DNA of 64,000 nucleotides from the NCBI GenBank assembly GCA_040954595.2, contig CM082584.2, positions 7,626,001 to 7,690,000 of the forward strand. The letters run 5' to 3'. Of this stretch, positions 24,396 through 39,200 are shown in pieces (the stretch's first letter is position 1; each line of letters begins with the position of its first letter). The position numbers and the translations under genes were made by a program. The notes beneath the pieces are model-generated. The model did not search any database and was not told the DNA's origin. It saw nothing but the letters and a program-made list of their open reading frames with translations. This DNA comes from Balanoglossus misakiensis (lineage: Eukaryota > Hemichordata).

Positions 24396-24450
24396 GCGCT
24401 TTGGGGTGCAAACGGCCAATGAGCGTGGGTTTTCCTGTCCCAAAACATTA

Positions 24451-24456
24451 AATAAA
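24451..24456 (+). terminator. poly(A) signal of the dioxygenase gene
   Basis: AATAAA located 56 bp after the stop codon at 24395. Confidence 0.6.
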
Positions 24457-24797
24457 CGATCTATCACATTTTAGCATATGCAAATTACACTACGGCGACC
24501 AAAGATAGTGGTTTCAGCCGTTAACGAAAAAAAAAATACAACGGAGTATGGTCACTTTTCTTTCATTAACAAATACTTTACTTATCATATTTTCACCTTC
24601 AAGTTTAGTACATATATATATATACCCATTGAAAATAGACGCACGTGTAATATTGGTACAAAACATGACTTAAGTCAATAGTTCAATGTCTTTCTGAATC
24701 GCCAAGGTCACAAATACAATCGACATTGTGGTAGCGAGGTGGGGTATACATGCACGGCATACTATCATGTAGGTCTCTGTCGGCGTTGCTCTCGGCT

Positions 24798-25001
24798 TCA
24801 AAGCAAGGCGCACGTTTTCTTTTCCTTGAAGGGGTTAGCGGCAGTCGGCACGCCGGTCAGCAACATGTCTCCCCGGGCGTGCTCCTGGCAGTAGGCCTGC
24901 AGCTCGGCCCCGGCTTTGGACACCTTCATCCGGTCGATGTTTGCCTCGTGGCGCAGTTGTTCCACCGTCTTCTTCATTTGCTGTATGCTCGACTGCGACA
25001 T
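24798..25001 (-). CDS. heterotrimeric G-protein gamma subunit
   Basis: A 67-residue protein starting [16 protein letters not shown]. It contains [33 protein letters not shown] and [12 protein letters not shown], which match the whole G-gamma family layout: N-terminal coiled coil binding G-beta, the NPF-K/R segment, and a CAAX box. The box CALL ends in Leu, predicting geranylgeranylation at Cys64 and membrane anchoring of the beta-gamma dimer. The ATG follows an acceptor-like TTAACAG by four bases, so a 5' UTR exon lies further upstream. The coding part is one uninterrupted exon. It converges on the dioxygenase gene. Confidence 0.93.
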   Translation of the reverse strand: MSQSSIQQMKKTVEQLRHEANIDRMKVSKAGAELQAYCQEHARGDMLLTGVPTAANPFKEKKTCALL

Positions 25002-28000
25002 TATTCTGTTAATGAAGAAGAAAGTAAATATTGTAACTGAGACTACTTCGTCACATACATACATGATACATACATACATACTGTTACGATTGTACTACGA
25101 ATGCATAGAATTTAAATATCAGTGGTGGATGAACAATAAGGGTGTACGTCATTAACATAGCGTTAGCTGTAGTAGCCGCACACCTGGGTATTTTGAATAT
25201 TACGTAAGGGCTTTGAATTTTTGACTCTCGGCAACGGCACGGCAGTCAAGTGGCGTAAGCCGAACAGAAAACACGGAAATTGCACTCGGCCATGAGCGAC
25301 GGGGACTGGTATCCTGTAATCCACGTGTGAGCTCGGTGTTGAAGTTCAGCTCGCCCAGGCACGTCGGGTATGTCCTGTTGGTTTGAATTCAGCGTTGCTC
25401 TCGGACTTAAAATGCATGTCTACGCCAGCAACTGTAAGTGAAGTGAACCCGTTAATTTTTCTGAGAAGACTTCAGGAAAGAACTTTGTGAGAAAGCAGCA
25501 CGCCAGCGTGAACCATCGTCGGGTCAGTGCAGAGAACTCACGGAACACTGAATTATCGCGTCCGCTCACCACGTATGTGATGTTACCGCGGAACTGATAC
25601 AAGTTTCTTGAGGACATTACAATATTTAAGTAAGAACCCCAGTCACTTCTAAGTTTCAGTGCTTGTACTATGATATTATTTTTCTTCCTGTGACAAATAG
25701 ATTCGCAGTGAAACGTATAACTTTGGGTGTTCAGTGTATCATTGTTGTTGCTGTCTGGGTGTTTGTGTTGCGAGTTTTTGGTTCGTAACAGTGTTAACAT
25801 TTCACCCCATAGCGTCGTAGTAGATGAGTATGCAGCGGCCTTTTTCTCTCCTGATTTAATTTAATGATCAACTTCAAGGAGCCATTTGCGAAACCGCGGC
25901 GCTTTTAATGTGTATTAGCTTTCAGACACAGACTCGGTACATAAGCACATCGATGCGACTTCCCGTACAAGCACCCACAGACTTGCTTCGACGAATTTCT
26001 TTCCAGTTTGTTTCGTGATACGATTCACTGTGGCAGACGGGCGGCCATTTTTCATTTACGCTTTCGTTTCTGAGATCATGTCTGATTTGTGTTCTTTCTG
26101 GTCGGTGAAGTCAATTGAAAAGGGTTTACTGAGCAAAAAAATTGAACGAGAGAGCCACATTTTTACAAATTTGAAATCGAACGTAACTGCATTATCACAT
26201 GTGATTTCCGGCTCGCTACGACTTACGTTCCGATAGGTTAAAACACTCACGAAGCGGCTGTAATTTGGACACGAATTTTGCAATGTTACTGATCAAAGGA
26301 TTCGCCATCCGCTCACCATCTAAAATGTGATGAACTAACTCTGTTATCAGTATTTTTAATCTTCGCTTCGTGTACTCACATTTCGCGGGACAGCCATAAA
26401 AGTGATTGCCTGTTAAATTGTCTTGTTACTGGAATGCGTGACCCCCCACGTGATGTTCACCTGGATTGATTGTACTGTCCATATATTGTGGAGATTAACT
26501 GTCTCGAACTGATTGCAGGCCGCAAGTAAATATAGACACTTTTGTAAGGGGAGAACCACTTGATTGAAAAATGAAACTTCCATATTGTCTTGCTTCATGT
26601 CTTGTCTCATTCCAGGCTACTCTGATAATAGTCGGTACCCCCCATTCATTCGACCTTACAAGGTGGTTTGTATTATTAACGTGTGTTAATTATTAACGTG
26701 AATACATGGGGATATCATCATATAGGCCAAGATTCGAATGACTTAATCCCCCGCACGAGTTATATTAGAATATATTATTTAACACTATTCGAAGATAGAT
26801 TTTGTGAAAGAAGTAATAGGGTTTTTTCCCCGGTTCAGATGTGCGTGAATCGTTTCGAAAACAAGTATGACCAGGCCAACAGTATCGCACACGTTGATGA
26901 TCGCCATGAAATTAAAAATGTGGTGACCGCTGTAAATACATGATGCTAAAAAATCTCTACCGTAATGAGTGAGCTATATGTCAAGGAAACGGGGGTGTCC
27001 CCCCTAGGGGATCAGGAAAACCACAAGGCCATCGCTCCTTTGCATATGAATGGTGACACGGGGAGCGTTTGAGCTTGTCCAAGACGACTTTTGAAATAGG
27101 GTTTTAAATGTAAAATAAAGGTTTTGCATTCGCCGTTCAAGTCTACGGTTGAACTTTTAATACCGCCGAGCTACTAACCTAGATCTAAATATCCAAGATA
27201 CGTTACTACGTGGACGCGCGGTTGGATGGGCGATAGATGGTATATCTCACTTCATTTTCATGCACGTTATTACATAACGCATTATTGGGCAGATAAAGAG
27301 ACATCATTGACAACTACAGACCACCTGGATTTGTTTTACCCCCACCGAATGCATCCTTCGATGGGGTCGGTCTACTCTCTAATACATACAAGAAACATAC
27401 TTAGACTGAAAACGTTGCTCGCGTTTTCCCGAATTTATGTCTACGCCGTCAAAAACGACAAGACCATCAAGAATACTAAACTATACCTTCAGCGGTATAC
27501 ACTCATCAACGCCGTCTGTATTGAGCGCCGATTGCAATTTATAACAGACTGTGGGAGTAACTGTTTATTTTTCTAGGGTAGAACTCCTCTACACATCACT
27601 TAATATGAACCTCAGCCATTGTGGCAAAACCACGAAAACACACAATATACCTTTCGGGGTCACATGACGTACGTTCATTCTCTGCTGACAAAACGAACTG
27701 ATCTCTTTTCCGTTTCTTGCAAGAAAACACTTCGTACGTCAAACGCGAAAATAATAATAATAATCATAATAGTAGTGTGCAAAAACTCACCGTTGTGTTG
27801 CTACGCCTCTCAGAAATTAACGTCGGGTGGAGTCTGTTTATTCCGAAAATCATAGAAAATACGTGGACAGCTGCAGCAGCGACTCGGCGTCTTGCTTCCC
27901 TCTCCCCGAAGCTGCCACCTTTGACGTCACGCGATAAATTTGCATAACATACGGGTCAATCGACCACGGCGCAGAGAGGCCGGGTAAAACTTCCATCGTG

Positions 28001-31000
28001 CACGAATGAACACCGCGCATGACGCACGTACGTACGCGTACAAAGCGATTTTGATGACACGAACCGGTAAATTAGAGGTTTGCCGCTCTTCCATTAAAAA
28101 ATATCATATGAGCTGGCGTCTAGTGCGACCGCGAAAATGTATAATTAGTGATCCCTGACATTTTGCTGTGCTCATTATACTCGTGAATTAGCATCATTAA
28201 CCAAACGAGACAGAAGACCCAGTTACGGCAAAATTGCAATTATTTTTTTTTCGTTCTGAAATAAAACGTACAGAAAATCAGTGATCTTCATTGACACTAT
28301 ATGCCGCTATTTAACATCTCCCTTGCGGGCATCAAAGCGCCAGCGCGGACTGTTCCTGACACATCTCTTGTTATAAAAATAGGCATAAATCTATTCAGAA
28401 GAAATTGCGCGCTGCAGCCCTGAACATTTAATAATGCAACAATCTCCGTGTGTCTTCGCAAACGTGTCGAAAGGTAATTGGTAGGAAGACCACTGCAGCG
28501 TTTAGCAAAAGAGCCGACAGTTTTGAAAATTAAGAGCGCATTTTGTCGGAGGAGTTTTGACGTCGTGAAAGTTGATTTCCATCTATGGGTTGGATTCGGT
28601 CTGATCGTTGGGAAGACGTCATTTTAATGAGGCAAAGAGTTGGTGGAAAGTTATGTTTAAGGCTAATTGCTCTAATTATTCATTCGGCGTATGTGACCAA
28701 AATGTCTCCGTCGCCATCAGCGATGGATATCACCCAAACATGTAAATCACGACGGTTTCAATTGCTTGCTTGGTTTTATTGAAGACGATTTTAACACTCG
28801 TTTATGGTGACTGACAGGTTTTTTTTTGTAATCCAAGTACGTTATGGCCGATCGGTGATTTCAATTTAACGTCACCATTTACATTTGCCTATTAATTATT
28901 GAGAATTGAACTCATGCAGCGTCTAGATGGGCTCGCCCTTGTTTTGTACAGACAGTGTGAACCAATCCCACCTAGCGATGAAAACACTGCAGTGACTGTA
29001 TCCACAGGGAAATATACTACAGTAGTATGCGGAATCGTTGGAGTCGTTGTGTAAAGATGATAAACACACCAGGGACATTACAGAAACAAAGTGGATTTTT
29101 GTAAAAACCCGTTTACCGTATCTTTTGATATTTTATCTTATCTTGAGTTGTTTTTAGTAGGCGTTCATTTTATTCCATTTTTTTACTATTTTAAGTTTTT
29201 GTTACAACAGTCTCCCGCAGCTTGGCTTTCTGTATACACTCCAGCTATTTTTAGTCAATAGGTAATTTACACATCATAATTCTCCCGCATTTTATGTAAA
29301 TCACCCCGACTTGTCAGGCTTACGTAACACCTACCATACATTCAACACTGGAGCTATTTGGCGTGTTTATCGGCGCCATCTACGGCCAGCGATGCCCCCT
29401 CCCTATGGAAAACGAAAGACAATCGCAACGCGAAGACCGTTTACAACTGTTATAACGTGATGGCGCTCGTCCGATGTACCATTGTTACGCATCGACCTCT
29501 TACTATGGTGTGCTAATTGAAAAGGGACGTTTTGCGGTTCAGGAAATTTACTAAGTCGATGTAGTCTGTTTTGGGGTGCCCAAGAAATTCACCAGCGATG
29601 TAATAAACAAATGCTGCAGTACATCAATATAATGTCCCCCTATAGAGTTTTAACTTGGCGCATTTAATTCTACTAATAAAGCCCAGGAAATTAAACCCAT
29701 AGGTGTAACACCTAGCAAAAAAAAGTCGTTTTTCTTCCTTTAATAATGATCCGTTGATAACCATAGATCAGAAAGAACCAAACTGTGTCGCTAATCAAAT
29801 CAAACCCTTCAAAACTTGTCGCAATTCCAGATGACGCGTAGTTCAATACTCAAATGACTGGCATTCGCCAGTACAATCCAGCTGGATGCGGAGGAGCATC
29901 AAAAAGTGCCTTGCTCCCGAACACGGGGGCACCATGGCCGGCTTCTCTAGGGATTAAACTCGCCCTTCAGTTCTATGAACTATTAAAGGACAGTGATAAC
30001 ACCAAGAGAAAAGGATCTGCGTGTACATGTATGTATATCTAAAATCCAGCGCAGCTAGAAATATATCATCATCATTTTAAGCGTCCCTGGTAACCCCTCC
30101 CACGTTGTTTCAACCACCCTTGCATTGAAAACCACTAGAACGGGTGACATTTTAGTGAAATGAAATTTCCCCAAAGCTGTGTTTTGACATTTTCCAGCCG
30201 TAAACACCCACGCACAATTCATGCTTAACATCAGCTGTTCTCTCGACAGAGACCACGTTAAAAGTGAATTAGCTGAAATTGGCTTTCTTATGCGTGAGAA
30301 AAACTGCTATTGAAGGTAAAATAAACAGGGCCATCGCGACGTACAAACATCGACCAATCAATTAACATGGATGACAAACGCAAAAAGGCACTGTGTCCTA
30401 AAAGCCTAACTTCGTAATGAAACACCCTTCGCGCATGTGCACTATATTAGTTTAATTGCCCTGCTTATTAATATTATGACCATCAAGAGATGTTTCATTT
30501 GTATGCTGGCCACTGTGTCCGTGAAAGAAATAACGGGTTAATTTGAGTGTAAAACAATATCTCAGGGTATAAATGTCTTGTTGCCTTGGCAATATGCATC
30601 CTCCGTCTACCGTATACCCACCAAAATGAATCGGACCAACGGTACAAACAAGTGAAAAACTGTGCATGTTTTAATACTTCAACATTTGGAATTAGCAACC
30701 CAGCGTAATAACAGCCGAGGGTGTGGTATTAGTTGCTGTTACGAATTCACGGTGACATTTGAGATGTCTCCTGTTGCATTCGCTTAGCCCACCATCGGCG
30801 ATATTGAAAATTGATGATAGAAAAGAAATCCTATCATTTCAGCGCAAAGAAAGTGACCCAGAAGCATCGTTTTGGTCTTTTTTTTTAATGTCACTGTTTT
30901 TTATTTGCGTATACAGTGATTCACTTTTCGGAACCCTGGCAAAGCAGTGCTAACGTCTCGATCGTTGGTGTTTAAAGAGGACGGCGCGTAGGAGTCTGAG

Positions 31001-31416
31001 AGGCCGGGGGAGACTGAATACGACTGTGCAAAATCGCCTCCAACTCCAACGGTGCCAATGCATCAGTTTTGTGAACCTTGGAGGTCAATAAACCCGAGTT
31101 AACTACCTTCACAAAACTGTGTTGGCTTGAAAATGCGAAGCACATTTATCTTCTTTTAGGCGCTTCGAGTCTGCAACTCGTCGACCTCTGTTTTTCCTCC
31201 TGTAAATGATCTGTGTGTGGGTGGGTTGTGACAATAGGACGTCTTTTTAGATTCTTAGAAAGTATTTAGATTCTATATAAACACTAAATACACAATTCTG
31301 CCGACCATGAATATAATCAGCCGGTTTTATTTAGATTACCACGAAGCATCTACACCTCCCTTATGTACGCTGTATTCTATGTTTACCCTAATTAGAAAAA
31401 GAACTTCCACCACCGC

Positions 31417-31530
<114 letters not shown>

Positions 31531-34500
31531 TGTTCTCCCTGATAATTGGTGTGCTCTCTGAATCCCGTTAGAGTGCAGCATTGTCGACATGTGAAGAAGG
31601 TTACAACACTAAATTTCAAGGGAATGTGTCTCCAGGCTGAACACGTTCAAAACGTGGATTGACCACGCGTACAACGTGAACGTATTCTACGCGGCTGAGC
31701 TGTATCTTGTTACTTGTCTGCACAGGTCAGAGTTACAATGTAATTTATGGGAATACAGGGCCCAAACAAAGAATGTACTGTACAGACTGTGTATGGTCAC
31801 ACTCCCTCTATTTCACCCGTGGACTGTGGCCTGGGCAAGATTAAGCTCAAGTTTTATTTTTTGTTAGCCATGTTGTCATTTTGGACGCGTACTTTACATT
31901 GTAATCGTTGAATGGGCTAATTTCTGTTGCTAATTAATTGTTTGTCCGGTATCGATCGCTAACTGCCTCTGTTTTGGTTTGTTTGTGTCTTTAGTGGGAA
32001 TTTTATAGACTTGTATGCCGGGAGTCAAATCCCCGTTGTCATTTTTGTCACTGTTGTGTTATTTTGAGTACAGTCTCTGCAGATCGTGACTGTGCAAGGC
32101 AGACCCCCCACACAGGCGTCAGTAATCATTCTGATTTCTCGATCCACTCGCCGAGATTACTTTTTTTCTAAATATACCAAATGCCACCTGGATTTCAAGT
32201 GACTCAGCTGCACGCTCGAGGGAGATGTAGGCTACAGGCGTCGAGTGACTAATCGTGGCTTCTAAATTTGGAGTGATTTCTTTGCTTTTCAGTAAACATG
32301 ATTACTCCCGGGGTTCAAGTTGGCCCGGTCTTCGTTGTCTAGATACAGCACCTGAGTACAGCGTCTTCGCTGAAATGAAATGAAATGAACTACCTACTTA
32401 GCTTTCGCGTCACCGTTTTATTCAATCATGGCAGTTTGACGCGGCGCTCATTAATTATGTGACACCTACATGTATATGTCAACAGCTGCATAGAGTACAG
32501 TAACCCCGAAGTATTTAGACCCCGTTAGTACATTCTTAATGTGTTCCTGTTTGAGAATCATTGGTTTAAGGAGGTAAAGTGCCTTTACCAAGTTTATTTG
32601 CTTCCTCGTGGTGTTCAGACGAAGCAGCAGACCTTCCACCCAACCTTTACTACACCCACTGTAACTAACACGTGACTGACTTACGGAAGGTCGATTGGTG
32701 TCCGTTGCCACGGTAATGCGAGATAAAGTTTAGAGTGCCTGAAATCCGAGCCTCGGGGGCAGCTCTCACATCAGTGCGTGAAAAGAGGCCGTGTACAGCG
32801 TCGAAATTCATTTCATATCAAAAGTTCGATTGCCGCAGTGACGTTTTCAAGGAGAAAAGTATCAAGGTAACAAGTTATTGCGGTCTGTTTAATCGGTCAA
32901 GGAAAATGTTAGAAAAATACATAATATCACCACCGTATGATATGGTTTCTTCCTACAAATAACAAGCGCCATATAGCCGCAGTGTTTGACTGCATGTCGT
33001 GTTGATATGAGCGAGGGTGCATTGCTATGCGTCAATCAAGCGCAAAATAATTATACACATCATCGTTTATAGGCCTAATTTTATATCATGTTTTCCATTT
33101 TGGTAGACATTGTCCAGAAGGCACGGTAAAATAGTGATGACCAATGCTAAATTTGTACCTTGGTTGACTACATGCTGTCCCGCGCAGTGACGCTTTCTGG
33201 GAAGCATATACATTAGCTGTTGCTTCAGAATGAGTATTGGAATCACACGAAAAGTTTCCACACTTATTTTTGACGGTTACGATGAAAACAAGTTGATATT
33301 TTTTCCGCTTTATTTCCTCGAGGATGGCCTCGCCTGTGGGGCAGTAGCTATCTTAAGACACATCCGATTCCGAAATGTCTCCAGACCGCAGAACGATTGG
33401 CTCGACCTTGTTCACAAACTGTCCAGGGACGTCATTGACAAACTGATATAGGATTATCTTCTTTTCCAAACACATGCTTTCAGTATGATGGTACCAATGC
33501 CAATAAGCGTATAAGCCCGGCGGGCCTGCTGGCAATGGATTTCAAATCATTTGGCAGCTGCACGTTCATCATCGTTTTCTATTTATAGTTGTGTGCGCTT
33601 AAGGGAAAAAAATTAATTTTTAGGATTTAATGATAGGCCTTCAAACCTTTCAAAATGTGCTATTAAAGTGTGGGGGGTCATTTTGAAATAAAAATAAAAA
33701 CAGTGTGTTAGCCGCCTTGTCTTTATAAAAATCATTAAATGTACGTTATTTTTTCTCCATAGAGTTAACACAGAGACCAAACTGAAGATTTGGCCGTCAA
33801 GATTATCGAGTGAGCGCCTTCAAGTTGCAGGGGGGGGGGGTAAATTTTCTTTGTTTGTTTCTTCTACTAGCCAGACCAGACCAGCATTCACCCGGTAACA
33901 CCACGTGGGGTACGCCTGGGCTTCAACACCCTCAAGGTTAAACAGCGCCCCCATGGGAGATGACTCATTACCTCACGACACACAACTTCCTCTGCTTGCT
34001 CTGTGACGTAGGCACGCGTCGACACCATACGTGTTTACGTTACATACACACGAGCAAAACAAGATTGTTGACAACCTCTGAAGCTACGGACGTCCCCCGC
34101 GGGGATTTCAGTAAAGAATGGTAAAAGCGTATTTTCTTCCGTTAAAAGAATTTAAAATGTCATGCACACTAAATACTGTCAAAATTGAGTGACTTAATTA
34201 GGCCCGTAGAGAAAGAAAAAAACAAAAGGAAAAACATATCCTCTGCAACTTACTGCAAATATTGTTTTGTCGTAAGATAGAATAGAAATCAACTTTTGGT
34301 AAACATCTTCAATCATTTTTGTTATTTACAAAATTAAGATGAACACTGTACAATGTACAAGCACGACCTTTCTCTCCGCTAGCGACACCACATCATGGTC
34401 GATATAAACGAATCTTGAAATGGCCCTGTGTTTTCGCGATCAAGTTTCACAATATTTTTCTGCAACGAGCAACTAATCCGCTCGATAGCTTTGTTTGCCT

Positions 34501-35248
34501 TGTCAGGTGATATAGTCTTGTCTGCTCTGCCAGACTTTCTACCCATCGAATAATCAATGTTTACCTTGACACAATACCGCAGGATAAGACCAATTGGCAC
34601 TCACCTCGGCCTAGATAAAGTCACAAATCGAGGATGGGAAAGCCCTTTCCCGTAGAAGACCACGAAACACAGATATCTGATTTCAGCAAACAGCATTCCC
34701 CGGATTTGTTTGTCACTGTGTTTTTCATGTTCAAACGAGAGTGGTGTGCTATGTAGAAAAATGAATGACGTGGGTCTTTTGTTATGTGGTCAATGACAGG
34801 TTCTCTCTGCTGAATTTGAAATAGGCGTAAGATGTCCACTATTAGTATTAAGTGGACCTGTTTATCCCCAGGCAATGGTCAAATGTGTCTGGGTTCATCG
34901 AATGCGTCAAATGCCGACAAGCACGCAAGAACAACTAAATAGAAATGTATAGCATTGTCTTTAACGACAGAGGATACAGTTAGGATATCATCTGGGACAT
35001 ATTAACCTGTTTAAAGGCAATCCAACAGGGAACATTTAGAACGGCCAAGGTATACGTACATGCGCTGTATAATGATCCCGCCACAGAATGTTATTCTAAA
35101 TGGGAACTATTTTTATGTACTCGTCTCTTCAAAATACGATATTGTTAACAGTATAACCTTTGTCGTGACCTTTAGTAATTGAGCGATTGCGATGTATATG
35201 TTATGTGATATTTTTGGATTTTTCTCGAAAACAATTGGTTAGGGGAAA

Positions 35249-35425
35249 ATGTATGTATGTATGTATGTATGTATGTATGTATGTATGTATGTATGTATGT
35301 ATGTATGTATGTATGTATGTATGTATGTATGTATGTATGTATGTATGTATGTATGTATGTATGTATGTATGTATGTATGTATGTATGTATGTATGTATGT
35401 ATGTATGTATGTATGTATGTATGTA

Positions 35426-35501
<76 letters not shown>

Positions 35502-35535
35502 ACGTATGTATGTATGTATGTATGTATGTATGTAT
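35249..35535. repeat. compound (ATGT)n-(GT)n-(GTAT)n microsatellite
   Basis: ATGT units to about 35430, GT units to 35494, then a second block of GTAT units from about 35503. The Met-Tyr-Val-Cys ORFs are artefacts. Confidence 0.97.
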
Positions 35536-36282
35536 GCTACAGCGAAAGCGTTGGGTCATTAAATCCAATAAGGACTATGCCATCCAAATGTCAACACGCT
35601 TGTTTGATGTTCGTGACCAACGCAGATGTACACGTCATCAGTAAAATAACAGGCGTCGATATGATACGATTTGGAACAAATACAAACAACACACGGAATT
35701 CAAAACAGCCCCCGCGCGTTCTACAGCAAGACTACAGACATTTGGAAACGAGTGATGGTGCTCTTTAATCGATGCCGCATTCTGCATAGGAATTCTAAAG
35801 CCGTCTACTATCCCCCAGTTACCCGGTTCGATAAATCTCTACTAGGTGGGGACGGCGTAAACAGCCCCGGGTACAAGACAACGGCAAGTGATCCCAGTAG
35901 AACTGACAACAGACACGCCTTGGAGAGATAGATATATATATATATAGGTCATAGCAAATTCTTACTTCGATTTTCTTTTTATAGTTGAAATGTGACAAAA
36001 GGAAAAACAGCATCCCTGATTTTATTGATCGTTCGGAGTGAAAAAAACAGTCTTAGGTTAACCAGGGAAACGTGGTCACGAGAAATTCTTTGCCTATCCT
36101 ATTTATGTAACACGCTTGTTTTTTTATTACTGTTATTAAAAACACTTTGACGCATTTCACTTGTTTTTATCCAATTCCCTGTTCGCCACTTTGACGCAAT
36201 AATGCAATATTGCATCGCGACATCGTTCGACACAATTTAGAAGCTCGGACAATTAGCTGTATACATACATACATAAATACAT

Positions 36283-39200
36283 CGACTTTGCGAAATATCA
36301 AAATTTCTTCACTTTTTGACAAAAACCATGGGTTATAGCCCATGAAAATCGTCCGAAAATGACAATTTTTCGACTTTGCGAGATATCAAAATTTCTTCAC
36401 TTTTTGACAAAAACCATGGGTTATAGCCCATGAAAATCGTCCGAAAATGACAATTTTTCGACTTTGCGAGATATCAAAATTTCTTCACTTTTTGACAAAA
36501 ACCATGGGTTATAGCCCATGAAAATCCTCCGAAAATGACAATTTTTCGACTTTGCGAGATATCAAAATTTCTTCACTTTTTGAAAAAAACCATGGGTTAT
36601 AGCCCATGAAAATCGTCCGAAAATGACAATTTTTCGACTTTGCGAGATATCAAAATTTCTTCACTTTTTGATAAAAACCATGGGTTATAGCCCATGAAAA
36701 TCGTCCGAAAATGACAATTTTTCGACTTTACGAGATATCAAAATTTCTTCACTTTTTGATAAAAACCATGGGTTATAGCCCATGAAAATCGTCCGAAAAT
36801 GACAATTTTTCGACTTTGCGAGATATCAAAATTTCTTCACTTTTTGACAAAAACCATGGGTTATAGCCCATGAAAATCGTCCGAAAATGACAATTTTTCG
36901 ACTTTGGGAGATACAGTATCAAAATTTCTTCACTTTTTGACAAAAACCATGGGTTATAGCCCATGAAAATCGTCGGAAAATGACAATTTTTCGACTTTGC
37001 GAGATATCAAAATTTCTTCAATTTTTGACAAAAACCATGGGTTATAGCCCATGAAAATCGTCCGAAAATGACAATTTTTCGACTTTGCGAGATATCAAAA
37101 TTTCTTCAATTTTTGACAAAAACCATGGGTTATAGCCCATGAAAATCGTCCGAAAATGACAATTTTTCGACTTTGCGAGATATCAAAATTTCTTCAATTT
37201 TTGACAAAAACCATGGGTTATAGCCCATGAAAATCGTCCGAAAATGACAATTTTTCGACTTTGCGAGATATCAAAATTTCTGCAATTTTTGACAAAAACC
37301 ATGGGTTATAGCCCATGAAAATCGTCCGAAAATGACAATTTTTCGACTTTGCGAGATATCAAAATTTCTTCACTTTTTGACAAAAACCATGGGTTATAGC
37401 CCATGAAAATCGTCGGAAAATGACAATTTTTCGACTTTGCGAGATATCAAAATTTCTTCAATTTTTGACAAAAACCATGGGTTATAGCCCATGAAAATCG
37501 TCGGAAAATGACAATTTTTCGACTTTGCGAGATATCAAAATTTCTTCAATTTTTGACAAAAACCATGGGTTATAGCCCATGAAAATCGTCGGAAAATGAC
37601 AATTTTTCGACTTTGCGAGATATCAAAATTTCTTCAATTTTTGACAAAAACCATGGGTTATAGCCCATGAAAATCGTCCGAAAATGACGATTTTTCGACT
37701 TTGCGAGATATCAAAATTTCTTCAATTTTTGACAAAAACCATGGGTTATAGCCCATGAAAATCGTCCGAAAATGACGATTTTTCGACTTTGCGAGATATC
37801 AAAATTTCTTCAATTTTTGACAAAAACCATGGGTTATAGCCCATGAAAATCGTCCGAAAATGACGATTTTTCGACTTTGCGAGATATCAAAATTTCTTCA
37901 ATTTTTGACAAAAACCATGGGTTATAGCCCATGAAAATCGTCGGAAAATGACAATTTTTCGACTTTGCGAGATATCAAAATTTCTTCAATTTTTGACAAA
38001 AACCATGGGTTATAGCCCATGAAAATCGTCGGAAAATGACGATTTTTCGACTTTGCGAGATATCAAAATTTCTTCAATTTTTGACAAAAACCATGGGTTA
38101 TAGCCCATGAAAATCGTCCGAAAATGACGATTTTTCGACTTTGCGAGATATCAAAATTTCTTCAATTTTTGACAAAAACCATGGGTTATAGCCCATGAAA
38201 ATCGTCCGAAAATGACGATTTTTCGACTTTGCGAGATATCAAAATTTCTTCAATTTTTGACAAAAACCATGGGTTATAGCCCATGAAAATCGTCGGAAAA
38301 TGACAATTTTTCGACTTTGCGAGATATCAAAATTTCTTCAATTTTTGACAAAAACCATGGGTTATAGCCCATGAAAATCGTCCGAAAATGACAATTTTTC
38401 GACTTTGCGAGATATCAAAATTTCTTCAATTTTTGACAAAAACCATGGGTTATAGCCCATGAAAATCGTCCGAAAATGACAATTTTTCGACTTTGCGAGA
38501 TATCAAAATTTCTTCACTTTTTGACAAAAACCATGGGTTATAGCCCATGAAAATCGTCCGAAAATGACAATTTTTCGACTTTGCGAGATATCAAAATTTC
38601 TTCACTTTTTGACAAAAACCATGGGTTATAGCCCATGAAAATCGTCCGAAAATGACAATTTTTCGACTTTGCGAGATATCAAAATTTCTTCACAGTTTTG
38701 ACAAAAACCATGGGTTATAGCCCATGAAAATCGTCCGAAAATGACAATTTTTCGACTTTGCGAGATATCAAAATTTCTTCACATTTTTGACAAAAACCAT
38801 GGGTTATAGCCCATGAAAATCGTCCGAAAATGACAATTTTTCGACTTTGCGAGATATCAAAATTTCTTCACATTTTTGACAAAAACCATGGGTTATAGCC
38901 CATGAAAATCGTCCGAAAATGACAATTTTTCGACTTTGCGAGATATTAAAATTTCTTCACATTTTTGACAAAAACCATTGGTTATAGCCCATGAAAATCG
39001 TCCGAAAATGACAATTTTTCGACTTTGCGAGATATCAAAATTTCTTCAATTTTTGACAAAAACCATGGGTTATAGCCCATGAAAATCGTCCGAAAATGAC
39101 AATTTTTCGACTTTGCGAGATATCAAAATTTCTTCAATTTTTGACAAAAACCATGGGTTATAGCCCATGAAAATCGTCCGAAAATGACAATTTTTCGACT

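Noticed and set aside
27226-27576. 116-codon ORF in the gene-poor region
   Set aside because: No recognisable motif, no splice context and no codon bias that I can see; expected by chance over 11 kb.
35187-35768. Met-Tyr-Val-Cys repeat ORF of 193 codons
   Set aside because: It is a frame through the ATGT/GT microsatellite.
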